Source: Kordiimonas sediminis
GTDB lineage: Bacteria; Pseudomonadota; Alphaproteobacteria; Sphingomonadales; Kordiimonadaceae
Reading direction: 5' to 3'
DNA length: 64,000 bases
NCBI RefSeq assembly: GCF_014656395.1
Contig: NZ_BNCI01000002.1
Coordinates: 1,364,001-1,428,000, forward strand
The translations under genes and the position numbers were made by a program. Below the pieces are notes generated by a model. The model was not told where the DNA came from, searched no databases, and saw nothing but the letters and a program-made list of their open reading frames with translations. Of this stretch, positions 9,620 to 19,280 are shown piece after piece; positions within the stretch are counted from its first letter, which is position 1; every line of letters begins with the position of its first letter.

Positions 9620-10351
9620 TTACCCACGGGGTCCCACCGGCCCCGCCTGATTAAATTTGGTTGTCAGTTCATACCTGTCACCGGGATAAAGAAGGCGTGC
9701 AACACTGGCTACCCGGTCGCCGGTCCATGTTTTCCGGTTGATTTCCAAACAGGGTGTCATTGCTGAAATATCCAGTCGCTGACTATCCTGACTGGACGGA
9801 AGCACGGCACGGACAACATGCTCTGCGGTCAAAAGCGGCGCCGTTGCCAATAGATATTCTGTTGTCGTTATTGTACTGAAATCCTGCAGTGTAAAATCGG
9901 GGGCAATGTCCGGGTTAACCATCCGCTCTTCCAGCTCGAACGGTATCCCATCAGCGAAATGCAGGATATGTGCGATAAAAACAGGATGTGTTTCCTCCAG
10001 CCCCATTTCCAACGCGAGTTCGCCACCTTCACGCACTGTACCACGCTGCAGAACCTTCGCTGACCAGACATGGCCACGGCTGGCAAGTTCATCCCGTATG
10101 CTGACAATGTCACTTGCCTGCCCCCGCATTCGGCTTTCAGAAACAAACGACCCAAGCCCCGCACGGCGTGTGATAAAACCGCCTTCTACCAGCTCTCTCA
10201 GTGCCCTGTTAACTGTCATGCGGGAAACACCCAGCGTTTTCACAAGGTCGTTCTCACTTGGCAGTTGGTCGCCCGGCGCGTAAACACCTTCAGTAATTTC
10301 CCCCAGGATGAAATTCTTCACCTGCTCATACCTTGGCATTGGTTCATGCAT
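9620..10351 (-). CDS. hutC: HutC, GntR-family histidine-utilisation repressor
   Basis: GntR/HutC-subfamily repressor that normally releases DNA when it binds urocanate. The 243 residues start with a winged HTH (residues about 5-75: YEQVKNFILGEITEGVYAPG, then LPSENDLVKTLGVSRMTVNR) followed by a UTRA effector domain. The start at 10351 is chosen because the GntR domain begins just after it; an open frame extends upstream to 10459 inside hutF but does not look like this family. The start overlaps the hutF stop by eight bases. A near-ideal HutC-type site lies at 11725-11748, upstream of hutF and hutI, so it probably controls its own operon. Confidence 0.93.
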   Translation of the reverse strand: MHEPMPRYEQVKNFILGEITEGVYAPGDQLPSENDLVKTLGVSRMTVNRALRELVEGGFITRRAGLGSFVSESRMRGQASDIVSIRDELASRGHVWSAKVLQRGTVREGGELALEMGLEETHPVFIAHILHFADGIPFELEERMVNPDIAPDFTLQDFSTITTTEYLLATAPLLTAEHVVRAVLPSSQDSQRLDISAMTPCLEINRKTWTGDRVASVARLLYPGDRYELTTKFNQAGPVGPRG

Positions 10352-11711
10352 CCTCACTCTCCAACATTCTGATGATTTCCTGAACCGCAGCCCGGTAATC
10401 GGATATGATCGCTTCTTCCTTCGCGTGGCGACCGTTCTCAACCACCCAGTTCCCACCAATCATGACATGGCGTATAGGGTTTGGTTGCCCGGCAAAAACA
10501 AGCGCATCAAATATCTGCCCGTAACGAACCCCTGCGTAGGCCATGTCTGTGTCATCCAGTACCAGCAGGTCAGCACGCTTGCCAACTTCCAGCGCGCCGC
10601 AAGGCTGACCAAGAGACTGAGCGCCGTTGATAGCGGATTCCCGCCATAAATATTCGCCGACATGACCACTATGCCTGCCGACGAGAATCGTCCGCTGCCT
10701 TCGCGTAAGCCGCTGGGAATATTCCAGAAGACGCAGTTCTTCGCGCGGGTCAACGCTGATATGACTGTCAGACCCAATGGCCATGCGGCCACCACGACGG
10801 GAAAACTGGGACGCTGGGAATATACCGTCCCCCAGATTAGCCTCTGTTGTCGGACACACACCAACAACTGCGCCGCTTTCCGCGATTGCGGTAATTTCAG
10901 CATCGTTTAAATGTGTGGCATGAATTAACGTCCAGTCTTCATCCACAGGTACATGATCAAAAAGCAACTCCACTGGCCGTTTTCCGGTAAAGGCAACAGC
11001 TGCTTCAACCTCGGCTGTCTGTTCTGCAATATGAACGTGGCACGGAATAGATGCAGGTAGCTTTTCAAGCATGCCGGCAATATCTGCGGCGTCCACAGCC
11101 CGCAGGGAATGAAACGCAACGCCCAAACGGTTGTTACCGTCCACTCGGCCTTTTAAAATATGCCAAAAACGTATGAAGTCTTCTGCGGAATGAACAAATG
11201 CCTGCTGCCCTTCTTCAGCCGCCTTTTTTCCAAACCCGGCATACTGATAAAATACAGGCAAATGTGTAACGGCGATACCGACTTCAGATGCAGCCTTCAG
11301 GATCGCCATAGACATATCAAGTGACTGATCCATATGCGCATTATGAAGATAATGAAACTCGCCAACACCGCTGTAGCCGGCCTTGACCATTTCCAGATAC
11401 AGGCCCTTGGCAATGGCGTTCAAACGATCAGGTGTTAGCTGTGCTGCAATGCCGTACATTGCCTTTCGCCAGCTCCAAAAGTCCTCGGATGCAGATTTTT
11501 TATATTCTGTCAGCCCAACAGCTGCACGCTGGAAAGCATGCGAATGAACATTTTGCATCGCAGGAATGGCTGGCCCCAACACCACATCACTCGCACCGAA
11601 ACTGACATCGCAGTCAATCGACGTTATATGCCCATGCGCATCGGTGACCAAGCGGACATTCGTCAGCCAGTCAGACCCACTATAGAGAGAAGAAAAATTA
11701 AATATCGCCAT
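10344..11711 (-). CDS. hutF: Formimidoylglutamate deiminase (HutF)
   Basis: Amidohydrolase-superfamily enzyme that deiminates N-formimino-L-glutamate to N-formyl-L-glutamate and ammonia, the fourth step in the five-step pathway. From the ATG at 11711 it is 455 residues. The metal-binding His-x-His is in PAMQNVHSHAFQRAAVG, and later ligand regions include HVHIAEQTAEVE and GSDSHISVDPREELRLLEYS. The upstream start at 11765 is rejected because it would place the operator inside the coding region. It is the first gene of the leftward hut operon, divergent from hutI, and its presence with hutG shows that this bacterium does not use the HutG-type formiminoglutamase route. Confidence 0.95.
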   Translation of the reverse strand: MAIFNFSSLYSGSDWLTNVRLVTDAHGHITSIDCDVSFGASDVVLGPAIPAMQNVHSHAFQRAAVGLTEYKKSASEDFWSWRKAMYGIAAQLTPDRLNAIAKGLYLEMVKAGYSGVGEFHYLHNAHMDQSLDMSMAILKAASEVGIAVTHLPVFYQYAGFGKKAAEEGQQAFVHSAEDFIRFWHILKGRVDGNNRLGVAFHSLRAVDAADIAGMLEKLPASIPCHVHIAEQTAEVEAAVAFTGKRPVELLFDHVPVDEDWTLIHATHLNDAEITAIAESGAVVGVCPTTEANLGDGIFPASQFSRRGGRMAIGSDSHISVDPREELRLLEYSQRLTRRQRTILVGRHSGHVGEYLWRESAINGAQSLGQPCGALEVGKRADLLVLDDTDMAYAGVRYGQIFDALVFAGQPNPIRHVMIGGNWVVENGRHAKEEAIISDYRAAVQEIIRMLESEDA

Positions 11712-11724
11712 CCGCTCATTCCTA

Positions 11725-11748
11725 CTTGTATATACAAGTGTGTACAAG
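11725..11748. promoter_or_regulatory. HutC operator between hutF and hutI
   Basis: The perfect 14-base palindrome CTTGTATATACAAG is at 11725-11738. Its right half TACAAG recurs at 11743-11748, exactly ten bases later. The TGTATATACA core matches the known operator type of HutC regulators. The site begins 14 bases before the hutF start and lies just upstream of the likely hutI -35 box, so one protein could block both directions. Confidence 0.82.
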
Positions 11749-11778
11749 TTGACATTCACTGTCAATACATCATACTAT
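11749..11778 (+). promoter_or_regulatory. Likely sigma-70 promoter of hutI
   Basis: A consensus -35 TTGACA (11749-11754) and a TACTAT -10 (11773-11778) are separated by 18 bases. The -35 directly abuts the second TACAAG half-site of the HutC operator, so repressor binding would occlude RNA polymerase. The predicted start point is about 25 bases before the hutI ATG. Confidence 0.65.
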
Positions 11779-11811
11779 ATTTCTAATTTAGCCAGGAAAG
11801 AGCACCTAGCC

Positions 11812-13071
11812 ATGAAGACGAAAAAGCCAACATTTGACACCCTTTACATAAATGTTCGCATTGCCAGTATGCGTGCGGGGGGACCTGATTATGGCTTGAT
11901 TGAAGATGGCGTTATGGGGGTCACTGATGGCCGACTCAGCTTTGTAGGCAGCAGAGCTGATTATATAGAAACACACGGGAATGCGCCTATGGATGCGCAC
12001 GCAGAAGGCACCGTGCATGATTGCGGCGGCAAACTGGCCCTGCCCGGATTTATTGATTGCCATACCCACCTGATATTCGGCGGTAACCGTGCACGTGAAT
12101 TTGAAATGCGATTATCCGGCAAATCCTATGAGGAGATTGCCCGGGCTGGTGGCGGGATCATGTCGACAGTGACAGCCACACGCGAAGCTACACAAGAAGA
12201 CCTGGTTAAGACCGCCCTGCCCCGACTGAAAGCCATGACATCAATGGGTGTCACAACTGTGGAAATAAAGTCTGGTTACGGCTTAACACTGGATGATGAA
12301 CTTAAAATGCTACGGGCCGCCATTCAGCTTGAAAGCATGACAGGCATCACAGTGTTGACAACTCTGCTAGCCGCCCATGCAATTCCGCCAGAATTTAAAG
12401 ATAACGCCGATGGATACATCGACTATATCTGCGCCGAAATCCTTCCCGCAGCACTGAAAGACGATCTGATAGACGCAGTGGATGCATTCTGCGAAAACAT
12501 TGCCTTCTCGCCTGAGCAGGTGCGCCGCTTGTTTGCCTTTTCCAAGGCAGAGGGGCTAGATTTGAAACTTCATGCGGAACAGCTGTCCGATCAGGGCGGA
12601 ACTGAATTAGCCGCTGAATTTGGCGCCCTTTCGGCAGATCATCTGGAATATCTATCCGAACGCGGGGTCGAGGCTATGGCCGGTGCAGGGATGACAGCCG
12701 TCTTATTACCAGGTGCCTTTTACACACTGAAAGAAACCAAACTACCGCCAATATCAGCCCTGCGCGCAGCCAAAGTCCCCATGGCGCTTGCAACTGACTT
12801 TAACCCAGGGTCAAGCCCGGTCCAGAACATTCAGTTGATTGCAAATATGGGATGCCTCCTGTTTGGTTTAACACCAGAGGAGGCCATACAGGGCATCACC
12901 CTTCATGCAGCAAAGGCACTGGGCATAGATGCGGCAAAGGGTAGCCTTGAAGTCGGGAAAGATGCGGACTTCTGTCTATTTGATGCAGCCCATCCAGCAG
13001 AATTGATCTACTGGACAGGCGGGATCCCCCCTACAGATGTTATCATTCAGGGAAAAACACTGGCCCTGTAA
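11812..13071 (+). CDS. hutI: Imidazolonepropionase (HutI)
   Basis: Hydrolyses 4-imidazolone-5-propionate to N-formimino-L-glutamate, step three of histidine degradation. From the ATG at 11812 (after CCAGGAAAG) it is 419 residues, standard for HutI. Metal ligands His84 and His86 are in IDCHTHLIFGG. Other family marks are KSGYGLT, HAEQLSDQGG and ATDFNPGSSPVQN. An earlier in-frame ATG at 11740 lies inside the operator and is rejected. It is transcribed away from the rest of the hut genes, under the shared operator. Its stop is only eight bases from the convergent SIMPL-domain gene. Confidence 0.97.
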   Translation: MKTKKPTFDTLYINVRIASMRAGGPDYGLIEDGVMGVTDGRLSFVGSRADYIETHGNAPMDAHAEGTVHDCGGKLALPGFIDCHTHLIFGGNRAREFEMRLSGKSYEEIARAGGGIMSTVTATREATQEDLVKTALPRLKAMTSMGVTTVEIKSGYGLTLDDELKMLRAAIQLESMTGITVLTTLLAAHAIPPEFKDNADGYIDYICAEILPAALKDDLIDAVDAFCENIAFSPEQVRRLFAFSKAEGLDLKLHAEQLSDQGGTELAAEFGALSADHLEYLSERGVEAMAGAGMTAVLLPGAFYTLKETKLPPISALRAAKVPMALATDFNPGSSPVQNIQLIANMGCLLFGLTPEEAIQGITLHAAKALGIDAAKGSLEVGKDADFCLFDAAHPAELIYWTGGIPPTDVIIQGKTLAL

Positions 13072-13079
13072 CCCAGTTT

Positions 13080-13805
13080 TTAATCCGCCAATTTATAGGT
13101 AATAGTCGTTACCAGTCTGATTTTCTTGTGGATTTCAGTGTTGGCATTCAACTCAGATGTATTGATCAAAGGCAATATCTGCACCACACCTTGGTTGGCA
13201 TATAAAATTGTCTCCAGTTCACTGCCGGAATCGGTCGCAAATTTTTGCGCAGACTCCCGTGCGGCACGTGTTGCCTCTGCAACCATATCTGGCTTGATGT
13301 CATTCAGCCCCTGGAAAACATAGGTTGGCTGATTATACCCGTTCAATACCACGCCCTTTTCCGGCAAGTCTGCAATCTTCTGGCTGACGGCGCGCACCAG
13401 TTCCACATCGGTACTTTGCAGCAACAACGTCTGGGTAAGGGTAAAACGGGTTGCCTTGTTATCCTTATTGAAATATCCGTCGGAAACCCGGTCCTGAATA
13501 TGGTAGGAATTAACAGTCAGACCCGATGGGTCCAGACCATTTTCCTGCAGAAAGCTCTTGATTGAAGCCGTGTCTGCCTTCAGCTTTTCTTTCGCATCTG
13601 CGAGAGTGTCATGCGAAGCACGGTGACTGATTTTCCATACTGCCACATCGGCCGTTACCTCACGCTCGGCCAGTCCTTTCACCGTTACCTGCCTGTCCTT
13701 GGCAAAAGCCTCATAAATGCCACCACCGACGAAATATCCGGACCCAACCATGCCTAACCCAAAAACAATCAGGGCACCGATACCTACTGCTGAAAGCTGT
13801 TTCAT
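13080..13805 (-). CDS. SIMPL-domain (DUF541) periplasmic protein
   Basis: A 241-residue protein with an N-terminal signal anchor (residues 5-30, [20 protein letters not shown]) and a SIMPL/DUF541 domain: [18 protein letters not shown] at the beginning and [13 protein letters not shown]-type beta strands at the end. Similar E. coli proteins (YggE) are periplasmic and linked to oxidative-stress tolerance, but the molecular activity is unknown. The start at 13805 is chosen because AGAGAGG lies six bases upstream; frames open from 13838 add a non-hydrophobic leader. It is divergent from ubiD. Confidence 0.85.
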   Translation of the reverse strand: MKQLSAVGIGALIVFGLGMVGSGYFVGGGIYEAFAKDRQVTVKGLAEREVTADVAVWKISHRASHDTLADAKEKLKADTASIKSFLQENGLDPSGLTVNSYHIQDRVSDGYFNKDNKATRFTLTQTLLLQSTDVELVRAVSQKIADLPEKGVVLNGYNQPTYVFQGLNDIKPDMVAEATRAARESAQKFATDSGSELETILYANQGVVQILPLINTSELNANTEIHKKIRLVTTITYKLAD

Positions 13806-13952
13806 ATTTACCTCTCTAATACTCATCACCATGAACATCCACCCATACCATTACCGGGGAGAAAGGCGACTTTCAGCCTAAAACAAGGCTGTTTCATGAC
13901 TTGCCGATGTTTCCTTCTGGACCGGGAGAAATCCTTCACCTATAAACCGGTT

Positions 13953-15464
13953 ATGGCTTATGACAGTTTAAGAGATTTTATTGATCTATTAGAGCGCGAG
14001 GGCAAGCTTGTCCGCGTGTCTCACCCTGTTTCCACTGACCTTGAAATGACGGAAATCCAAACCCGTGTGATTGAGGAAGGCGGCCCTGCAATTTTATTTG
14101 AAAATGTCATCCGGGAAGATGGTACGAAATCAGACATGCCCGTGCTGGTCAATCTGTTCGGCACCACTGATCGTGTCGCAATGGGAATGAGCAGAAAAGT
14201 AGAAGAACTGCGCGAAGTCGGTGAAACACTTGCGTTTCTGCGTCAACCGGAACCACCGCGCGGTGTGAAAGATGTGGTGGACATGCTCCCGCTTGCCAAA
14301 CAAGTTTTGGCAATGCGGCCCAAATCGGTCAAAAAAGGCCCCGTCCATGAAATCGTTCTGACAGGCGATGATATTGATCTGGACAAACTTCCAATCCAGA
14401 CCTGCTGGCCGGGTGAACCCGCCCCCCTGATCACATGGCCGTTAATTGTTACAAAAGGCCCCTCGGATGACAGGGAGGATGTCTACAATCTGGGCATCTA
14501 CCGCATGCAGAAGGTCAGTAAGAACCAAACGCTGATGCGCTGGTTGAAACACCGCGGCGGCGCCCAACAGTATGACCGCTGGAAAAAACAAAAAGCAGAA
14601 CCTGTGCCAGCGGCAGCCGTTATTGGCGCAGACCCCGGCACAATTCTGGCGGCAGTTACGCCCGTGCCTGACACCTTAAGCGAATATCAATTCGCCGGGC
14701 TACTGCGCGGCAAAAAAGTCCCGCTGGTGGACTGTAAAACCGTCCCCTTGCAAGTGCCGGCAACGGCTGAAATCATCCTTGAAGGATATGTCAGCCTTGA
14801 TGACTACCGCGATGAAGGTCCATACGGCGATCACACAGGCTACTATAATAGTGTCGAGAAATTCCCGGTATTCACAGTCACCGCCATTACAATGCGCAAA
14901 GATCCGATCTATCTATCCACCTACACTGGGCGCCCACCGGATGAGCCCAGCGTCCTTGGTGAAGCCCTGAACGAAGTCTTCATTCCGCTTCTGCAACAAC
15001 AGTTCCCCGAAATTGTTGATTTCTGGCTGCCACCAGAAGGTTGCAGTTACCGCGTTGCAGTTGTTTCCATGAAGAAGGCATACGCAGGCCACGCGAAACG
15101 CGTCATGCTGGGTGTTTGGTCATTCCTGCGCCAGTTTGTTTACACCAAATTTGTGATAGTTGTTGATGATGACATCAATGCCCGTGACTGGAAAGACGTA
15201 ATCTGGGCGATGTCAACCCGCATGGACCCAGTGCGAGATATTGTCACCGTTGAAAATACGCCGATTGACTATCTGGACTTTGCCTCCCCAGTATCGGGGC
15301 TTGGCGGCAAATTGGGACTGGACGCCACCAACAAAATGGACGGCGAAACCGACCGGGAGTGGGGCGAAGAAATTCGAATGGACGACAAGGTTGTGGACCG
15401 CGTTGATGCTATTTGGTCTGAACTTGGTATTCCTGGTAGCGGTAAGGATATCTGGCGCGATTAA
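13953..15464 (+). CDS. ubiD: UbiD-family decarboxylase
   Basis: Prenylated-FMN-dependent decarboxylase; family members include 4-hydroxy-3-polyprenylbenzoate decarboxylase of ubiquinone synthesis. From the ATG at 13953 the protein is 503 residues, almost the length of E. coli UbiD, and begins with the typical sequence [20 protein letters not shown]. The conserved YNLGIYRMQ and [12 protein letters not shown] blocks hold the flavin- and metal-binding and catalytic acid residues. No ubiX is nearby. Length and sequence favour the ubiquinone enzyme, though other aromatic substrates are possible. An earlier in-frame ATG at 13896 gives an unlikely 19-residue extension. No strong ribosome site was seen. 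Confidence 0.9.
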   Translation: MAYDSLRDFIDLLEREGKLVRVSHPVSTDLEMTEIQTRVIEEGGPAILFENVIREDGTKSDMPVLVNLFGTTDRVAMGMSRKVEELREVGETLAFLRQPEPPRGVKDVVDMLPLAKQVLAMRPKSVKKGPVHEIVLTGDDIDLDKLPIQTCWPGEPAPLITWPLIVTKGPSDDREDVYNLGIYRMQKVSKNQTLMRWLKHRGGAQQYDRWKKQKAEPVPAAAVIGADPGTILAAVTPVPDTLSEYQFAGLLRGKKVPLVDCKTVPLQVPATAEIILEGYVSLDDYRDEGPYGDHTGYYNSVEKFPVFTVTAITMRKDPIYLSTYTGRPPDEPSVLGEALNEVFIPLLQQQFPEIVDFWLPPEGCSYRVAVVSMKKAYAGHAKRVMLGVWSFLRQFVYTKFVIVVDDDINARDWKDVIWAMSTRMDPVRDIVTVENTPIDYLDFASPVSGLGGKLGLDATNKMDGETDREWGEEIRMDDKVVDRVDAIWSELGIPGSGKDIWRD

Positions 15465-15475
15465 TCCCGCGCCAG
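15452..15475. terminator. Possible hairpin terminator between convergent ubiD and the flavoprotein gene
   Basis: A perfect eight-base stem CTGGCGCG/CGCGCCAG with an eight-base loop overlaps the ubiD stop codon. No T tract follows on either strand, so efficient intrinsic termination is doubtful. Confidence 0.4.
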
Positions 15476-15535
15476 CAATTCTACCCCTTTGTGGGATCAC
15501 GGTCCAGACCGTCGGACAGTCCCCTCCGTCTAGCT

Positions 15536-17443
15536 TCAGCCGTACAGCTCTTTCACGGCAAGGGCAGCGGCATCAATCGCACCGTTGACGTAGGCATAGG
15601 CCGCGGCATCGGAGTTTGCGATTGCAATGTTGCCAACTGTTTGACGGCCAAGAACATGGGGGCCCTTATCTTCACCGCCTTTCGAGCCGTGATATGGCCC
15701 GAACGATGGGTCGTCATACAATTCGTTATATTCATATGCATAGCCGTGGGGCCAGCGGTTGACCGTAATGTCGGCGACATCCCGATCAAAATCAAAACCA
15801 TACTGGCCAAGCGCGCCTGTAAGAAAGTCGCGGATTGCTTCTTCATAGTCCGCAAACGTCAGACCATACATTTCATATCTGCCACCGCGGTGCTGTTCCT
15901 TTGGTGTCAGGCCGGGCACATTCGGGATATGCACCAAATGCAAAAGCGCTGGCTCTTCGGGACTTTCAGGATATAAATATCCCCCCATAGACACAGGGAA
16001 ATCAAGTGTCGCACGGTAGATAATACCCTCAGGTGCATAAATTTCCTGAATGCCTGCTGTCGCCCATGGTTTCCAGTTCCTTACAGCGACATTGATATAA
16101 CACAGCGGGATCTTCTCTACTTCCTGCAAGGCCTCTTTCTGCGTGTCGGGCATATCTGACATGATGTGCGGCAAAATATGATTATAGCACGCCATAATCG
16201 CCTTGGTCGCAACCACCCGTTCTACCTTTCCGTCACGCACGTAGGTTATCTCAGCACCATTTTTTGTATTACTGGCATTAACAACCGTAGAATTTAACCT
16301 GATCCGCGTGGGGTTTGATACCCGGTCCAGACGATCATAATGAACCTGCGTCTTTACAACAGTTTCCATTGTATTCCTGTCCAGGGCATCCGGCACCAAG
16401 CGTGCGACCAACAGTCGTGCAATTCCAGCATTGCCATCAGGGAAATGGAATATATAGGGATCTTCGCCTGTATAGGGGTCAGGAACTGTTGCTGGATCAA
16501 GCCCCAGTCCATATGTCTCTGGCCTCCAGAGACGCACAGCCTCCAAGCCAGACAAGGCATCCCAGCCAAAACCCCAATATCCTTTTTCTTCATCCCGGAT
16601 TAGATCACAAAAGTCATCAGACACACCGGCATATTTCTTTAAACAGTCCAAATAAGCGGTTGACCGGAGATAGGAAATTTTATCTTCCCGGGTCATATCA
16701 GATAGCCAGTCTGCATTATCCACCCAAAGGCTATAAGCAGCCTCTTTATCAGACTGACTAAGAGGCAGGCTCGCAATAACTTTAATCAGTTCAGCTTTTT
16801 CTTCCTCGGTTTCCCATGTCCACATGCCGCGCGTGGACCGTCGGTGCAGTGTTCCTGTTGCGGGTAAAAAGGTGGCGGATCCCAATTTGTTTCTGGCAAA
16901 GAAAGACCTGTCATAATATCGGTAAAACTTTTCTGTATCTATCCCGATATCCGTTAGAACGCCCATGGCTTCATCGCTGTAACTGGACGGTGTATCGATT
17001 GACTGACTGCCGCCGTAACCAATCAGGGTTTTCCCATCTACCTTAAATTCATTGCGTTTGGCATGCCCGCCAAAATCATCGTGGTTATCCAGAATGAGTA
17101 TTTTCGCCTTTTCCCCCAACTTTTTTCTAGCCAGATGCGCCGCAGATAAACCGCTAATTCCCCCACCAACAATGACCAGATCATACGGATCATCAATTAT
17201 CTTTTTGGGGCGATCATATTGCTTGCCTTCCCATGAAATCGCATGTGCTACCTCAAAGCTGCCAACATGATTTCCGCGCAAGCCCGTTTTTGCCGGTGGA
17301 TACGTCCAGACACCGTCAGCGCTGACGAGACCCTGTGCTACCGCATCAAGGGGTGACATACCAAGCGCAACACCGGTCAATGCAACGCCTGATAGAAAGT
17401 CACGACGGTTAATGTTGGATTTCTGACTGCACTTCTTTGTCAT
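15536..17443 (-). CDS. Tat-exported FAD oxidoreductase, spermidine-dehydrogenase-like
   Basis: A 635-residue flavoprotein. A twin-arginine signal is evident: NRRDFLSGVALTG with Arg13-Arg14, then a hydrophobic stretch ending in AVAQG, so it is exported folded. The FAD Rossmann motif is at residues 88-102 (DLVIVGGGISGLS), followed by the GGHAKRNEF type of isoprenoid-site loop. The overall layout, with the Tat signal just before an NAD-binding-8/amino-oxidase fold, resembles bacterial spermidine dehydrogenases, which split polyamines in the periplasm. The substrate is inferred from resemblance only. It is divergent from the secreted amidohydrolase gene across 153 bases. Confidence 0.75.
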   Translation of the reverse strand: MTKKCSQKSNINRRDFLSGVALTGVALGMSPLDAVAQGLVSADGVWTYPPAKTGLRGNHVGSFEVAHAISWEGKQYDRPKKIIDDPYDLVIVGGGISGLSAAHLARKKLGEKAKILILDNHDDFGGHAKRNEFKVDGKTLIGYGGSQSIDTPSSYSDEAMGVLTDIGIDTEKFYRYYDRSFFARNKLGSATFLPATGTLHRRSTRGMWTWETEEEKAELIKVIASLPLSQSDKEAAYSLWVDNADWLSDMTREDKISYLRSTAYLDCLKKYAGVSDDFCDLIRDEEKGYWGFGWDALSGLEAVRLWRPETYGLGLDPATVPDPYTGEDPYIFHFPDGNAGIARLLVARLVPDALDRNTMETVVKTQVHYDRLDRVSNPTRIRLNSTVVNASNTKNGAEITYVRDGKVERVVATKAIMACYNHILPHIMSDMPDTQKEALQEVEKIPLCYINVAVRNWKPWATAGIQEIYAPEGIIYRATLDFPVSMGGYLYPESPEEPALLHLVHIPNVPGLTPKEQHRGGRYEMYGLTFADYEEAIRDFLTGALGQYGFDFDRDVADITVNRWPHGYAYEYNELYDDPSFGPYHGSKGGEDKGPHVLGRQTVGNIAIANSDAAAYAYVNGAIDAAALAVKELYG

Positions 17444-17596
17444 TGAAGGCCCCTTCCCATACTTTAAATACCATTCGGTCAGGTTGTATTTTTATTCCCC
17501 AAAACCTCAGTAGCAAACTATTTTTCCGAATGCACTTGCAAAGGTAAGTATCGTTCGGCAAGCTACCCGGAATTTTCTTATCATAAGGGGGCTTAT

Positions 17597-19249
17597 ATGA
17601 AAATCCATTCATTTTTAAAGGCTGGTGTAGCTGCAATAACGCTGCTGAGCGCTACGCACAGTGCAGCAAATGCTGACGTTGTAAAACCAGGTGATGAAGC
17701 ACTGGTCAGTATTGAGAAGATGGGCCTGCAACTACCAAGAGTGGCCAGTCCACTGGATCCTGCAGTTTCCCAAGGACCGTTCAAGCGCATGGTCATCCGC
17801 GGTGCAACACTGATAGACGGGACAGGTGCACCGCCAGTTGGCCCTGTGGATATCGTGGTTGAAGGCAACCGGATCAAACAGATTGCCGTTGTTGGAAACC
17901 CCGGTGTTGCCATTAACGAAAGCCGTAGACCAGCCAAAGGCGACTATGAAATTGATGCGCACGGTAAGTATATTCTACCCGGCTTTGTCGATACTCACAG
18001 CCATATGGGAAGCCCGGGCTGGGGCCTGACAGGCAAGGAAATGCCGCCAATGGACTATGTCCTTAAACTATGGCTTTCACACGGCATTACAACAACCCGC
18101 GAAGTTGGGTGCGGCTTAGGTGCTGACTATACGATCAAAGAAAAAGCCCGAGCTGCGAAAAATGAAATCGCTTCTCCGCGAATTCTTGCACACTGCTTCT
18201 TCCCGTCAGAAATGGAAACAGCTGAAGAAGCTCGCGCCTGGGCCAGAGGCCTGAAAAAGCGCGGAGCTGACGGCATCAAGTTTGGCGGTGGCAAGCCTGA
18301 AGTATTAGAAGCTGCAATTGACGAAGCCCAAAAAATTGGTCTGAAGACAGCTTTCCACCATGCCCAGATTTCTGTGACACGTGTGAACGTCCTCGACAGC
18401 GCCCGCTGGGGCCTTGATAGCATGGAACATTGGTATGGCCTGCCGGAAGCCCTGTTTGATGATCGTCAGGTGCAGGACTATCCGGTTGATTATAACTATA
18501 TGAATGAACAGGACCGTTTTGGCCAGGCTGGTCGACTTTGGAAACAGGCAGCCAAACCGGGGTCGGAAAAATGGAATGCCGTGATGGACGAGCTCCTTGC
18601 GCTTGACTTCACACTAAGCCCTACATTGACGATCTATGAAGCAAACCGGGACGTTATGCGCGCTGTCAGAAATGACTATCATGACGAATATACTTTGCCT
18701 TCTATCTCCCGGTTCTTCCAACCCAACCGTGTGCTGCACGGCTCGTATCATTTTGACTGGACGACCCAGGACGAAATCGAGTGGAAGAACAATTACAAAC
18801 TATGGATGGCATTCCTTAATGAATATAAAAACCGCGGCGGCCGTGTAACGACCGGTTCTGACAGCGGCTTTATCTTCAACCTGTTCGGGTTTGGCTATGT
18901 CCGGGAACTGGAACTGCTGCAGGAAGCCGGCTTCCACCCATTTGAAGTTGTCAAAGCAGCAACACTGAACGGTGCCGAGCTTGTTGGTCTTGAAAAAGAG
19001 ATTGGCAGTGTTGAGCCGGGTAAAATCGCCGATCTGGTTATCGTTGATGAAAACCCTGCCCGTAACTTCAAGGTTTTATACGGCAATGGCCACATGAAGC
19101 TGAATGATGAAACTAACAAGGTAGAACGTGTTGGCGGCGTTCGCTACACTATCAAAGACGGTATTGTACATGATGCAGTCCTGCTTCGTGAAGAAATCAA
19201 ACAGATTGTGCGCGACGCAAAAGCAGAGGAAGCCAAAAACGCCGACTAA
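17597..19249 (+). CDS. Secreted amidohydrolase-family metal hydrolase
   Basis: A 550-residue amidohydrolase-superfamily protein with a Sec signal (residues 1-27, cut after ANA). Metal ligands are readable: His134 and His136 (DTHSHMG), a lysine in GADGIKFGGGK that may be carboxylated, His in AFHHAQI, and Asp in TTGSDSGFIFN. Members of this imidazolonepropionase-like group act on cyclic amides, dipeptides or related compounds. The gene is 31 bases upstream of a second secreted S9 peptidase and surely in the same operon, which suggests joint digestion of peptides or modified amino acids in the periplasm. Exact substrate unknown. Confidence 0.85.
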   Translation: MKIHSFLKAGVAAITLLSATHSAANADVVKPGDEALVSIEKMGLQLPRVASPLDPAVSQGPFKRMVIRGATLIDGTGAPPVGPVDIVVEGNRIKQIAVVGNPGVAINESRRPAKGDYEIDAHGKYILPGFVDTHSHMGSPGWGLTGKEMPPMDYVLKLWLSHGITTTREVGCGLGADYTIKEKARAAKNEIASPRILAHCFFPSEMETAEEARAWARGLKKRGADGIKFGGGKPEVLEAAIDEAQKIGLKTAFHHAQISVTRVNVLDSARWGLDSMEHWYGLPEALFDDRQVQDYPVDYNYMNEQDRFGQAGRLWKQAAKPGSEKWNAVMDELLALDFTLSPTLTIYEANRDVMRAVRNDYHDEYTLPSISRFFQPNRVLHGSYHFDWTTQDEIEWKNNYKLWMAFLNEYKNRGGRVTTGSDSGFIFNLFGFGYVRELELLQEAGFHPFEVVKAATLNGAELVGLEKEIGSVEPGKIADLVIVDENPARNFKVLYGNGHMKLNDETNKVERVGGVRYTIKDGIVHDAVLLREEIKQIVRDAKAEEAKNAD

Positions 19250-19280
19250 CCTGATGTCGGATTAAAAACAGAGAAAGAAC

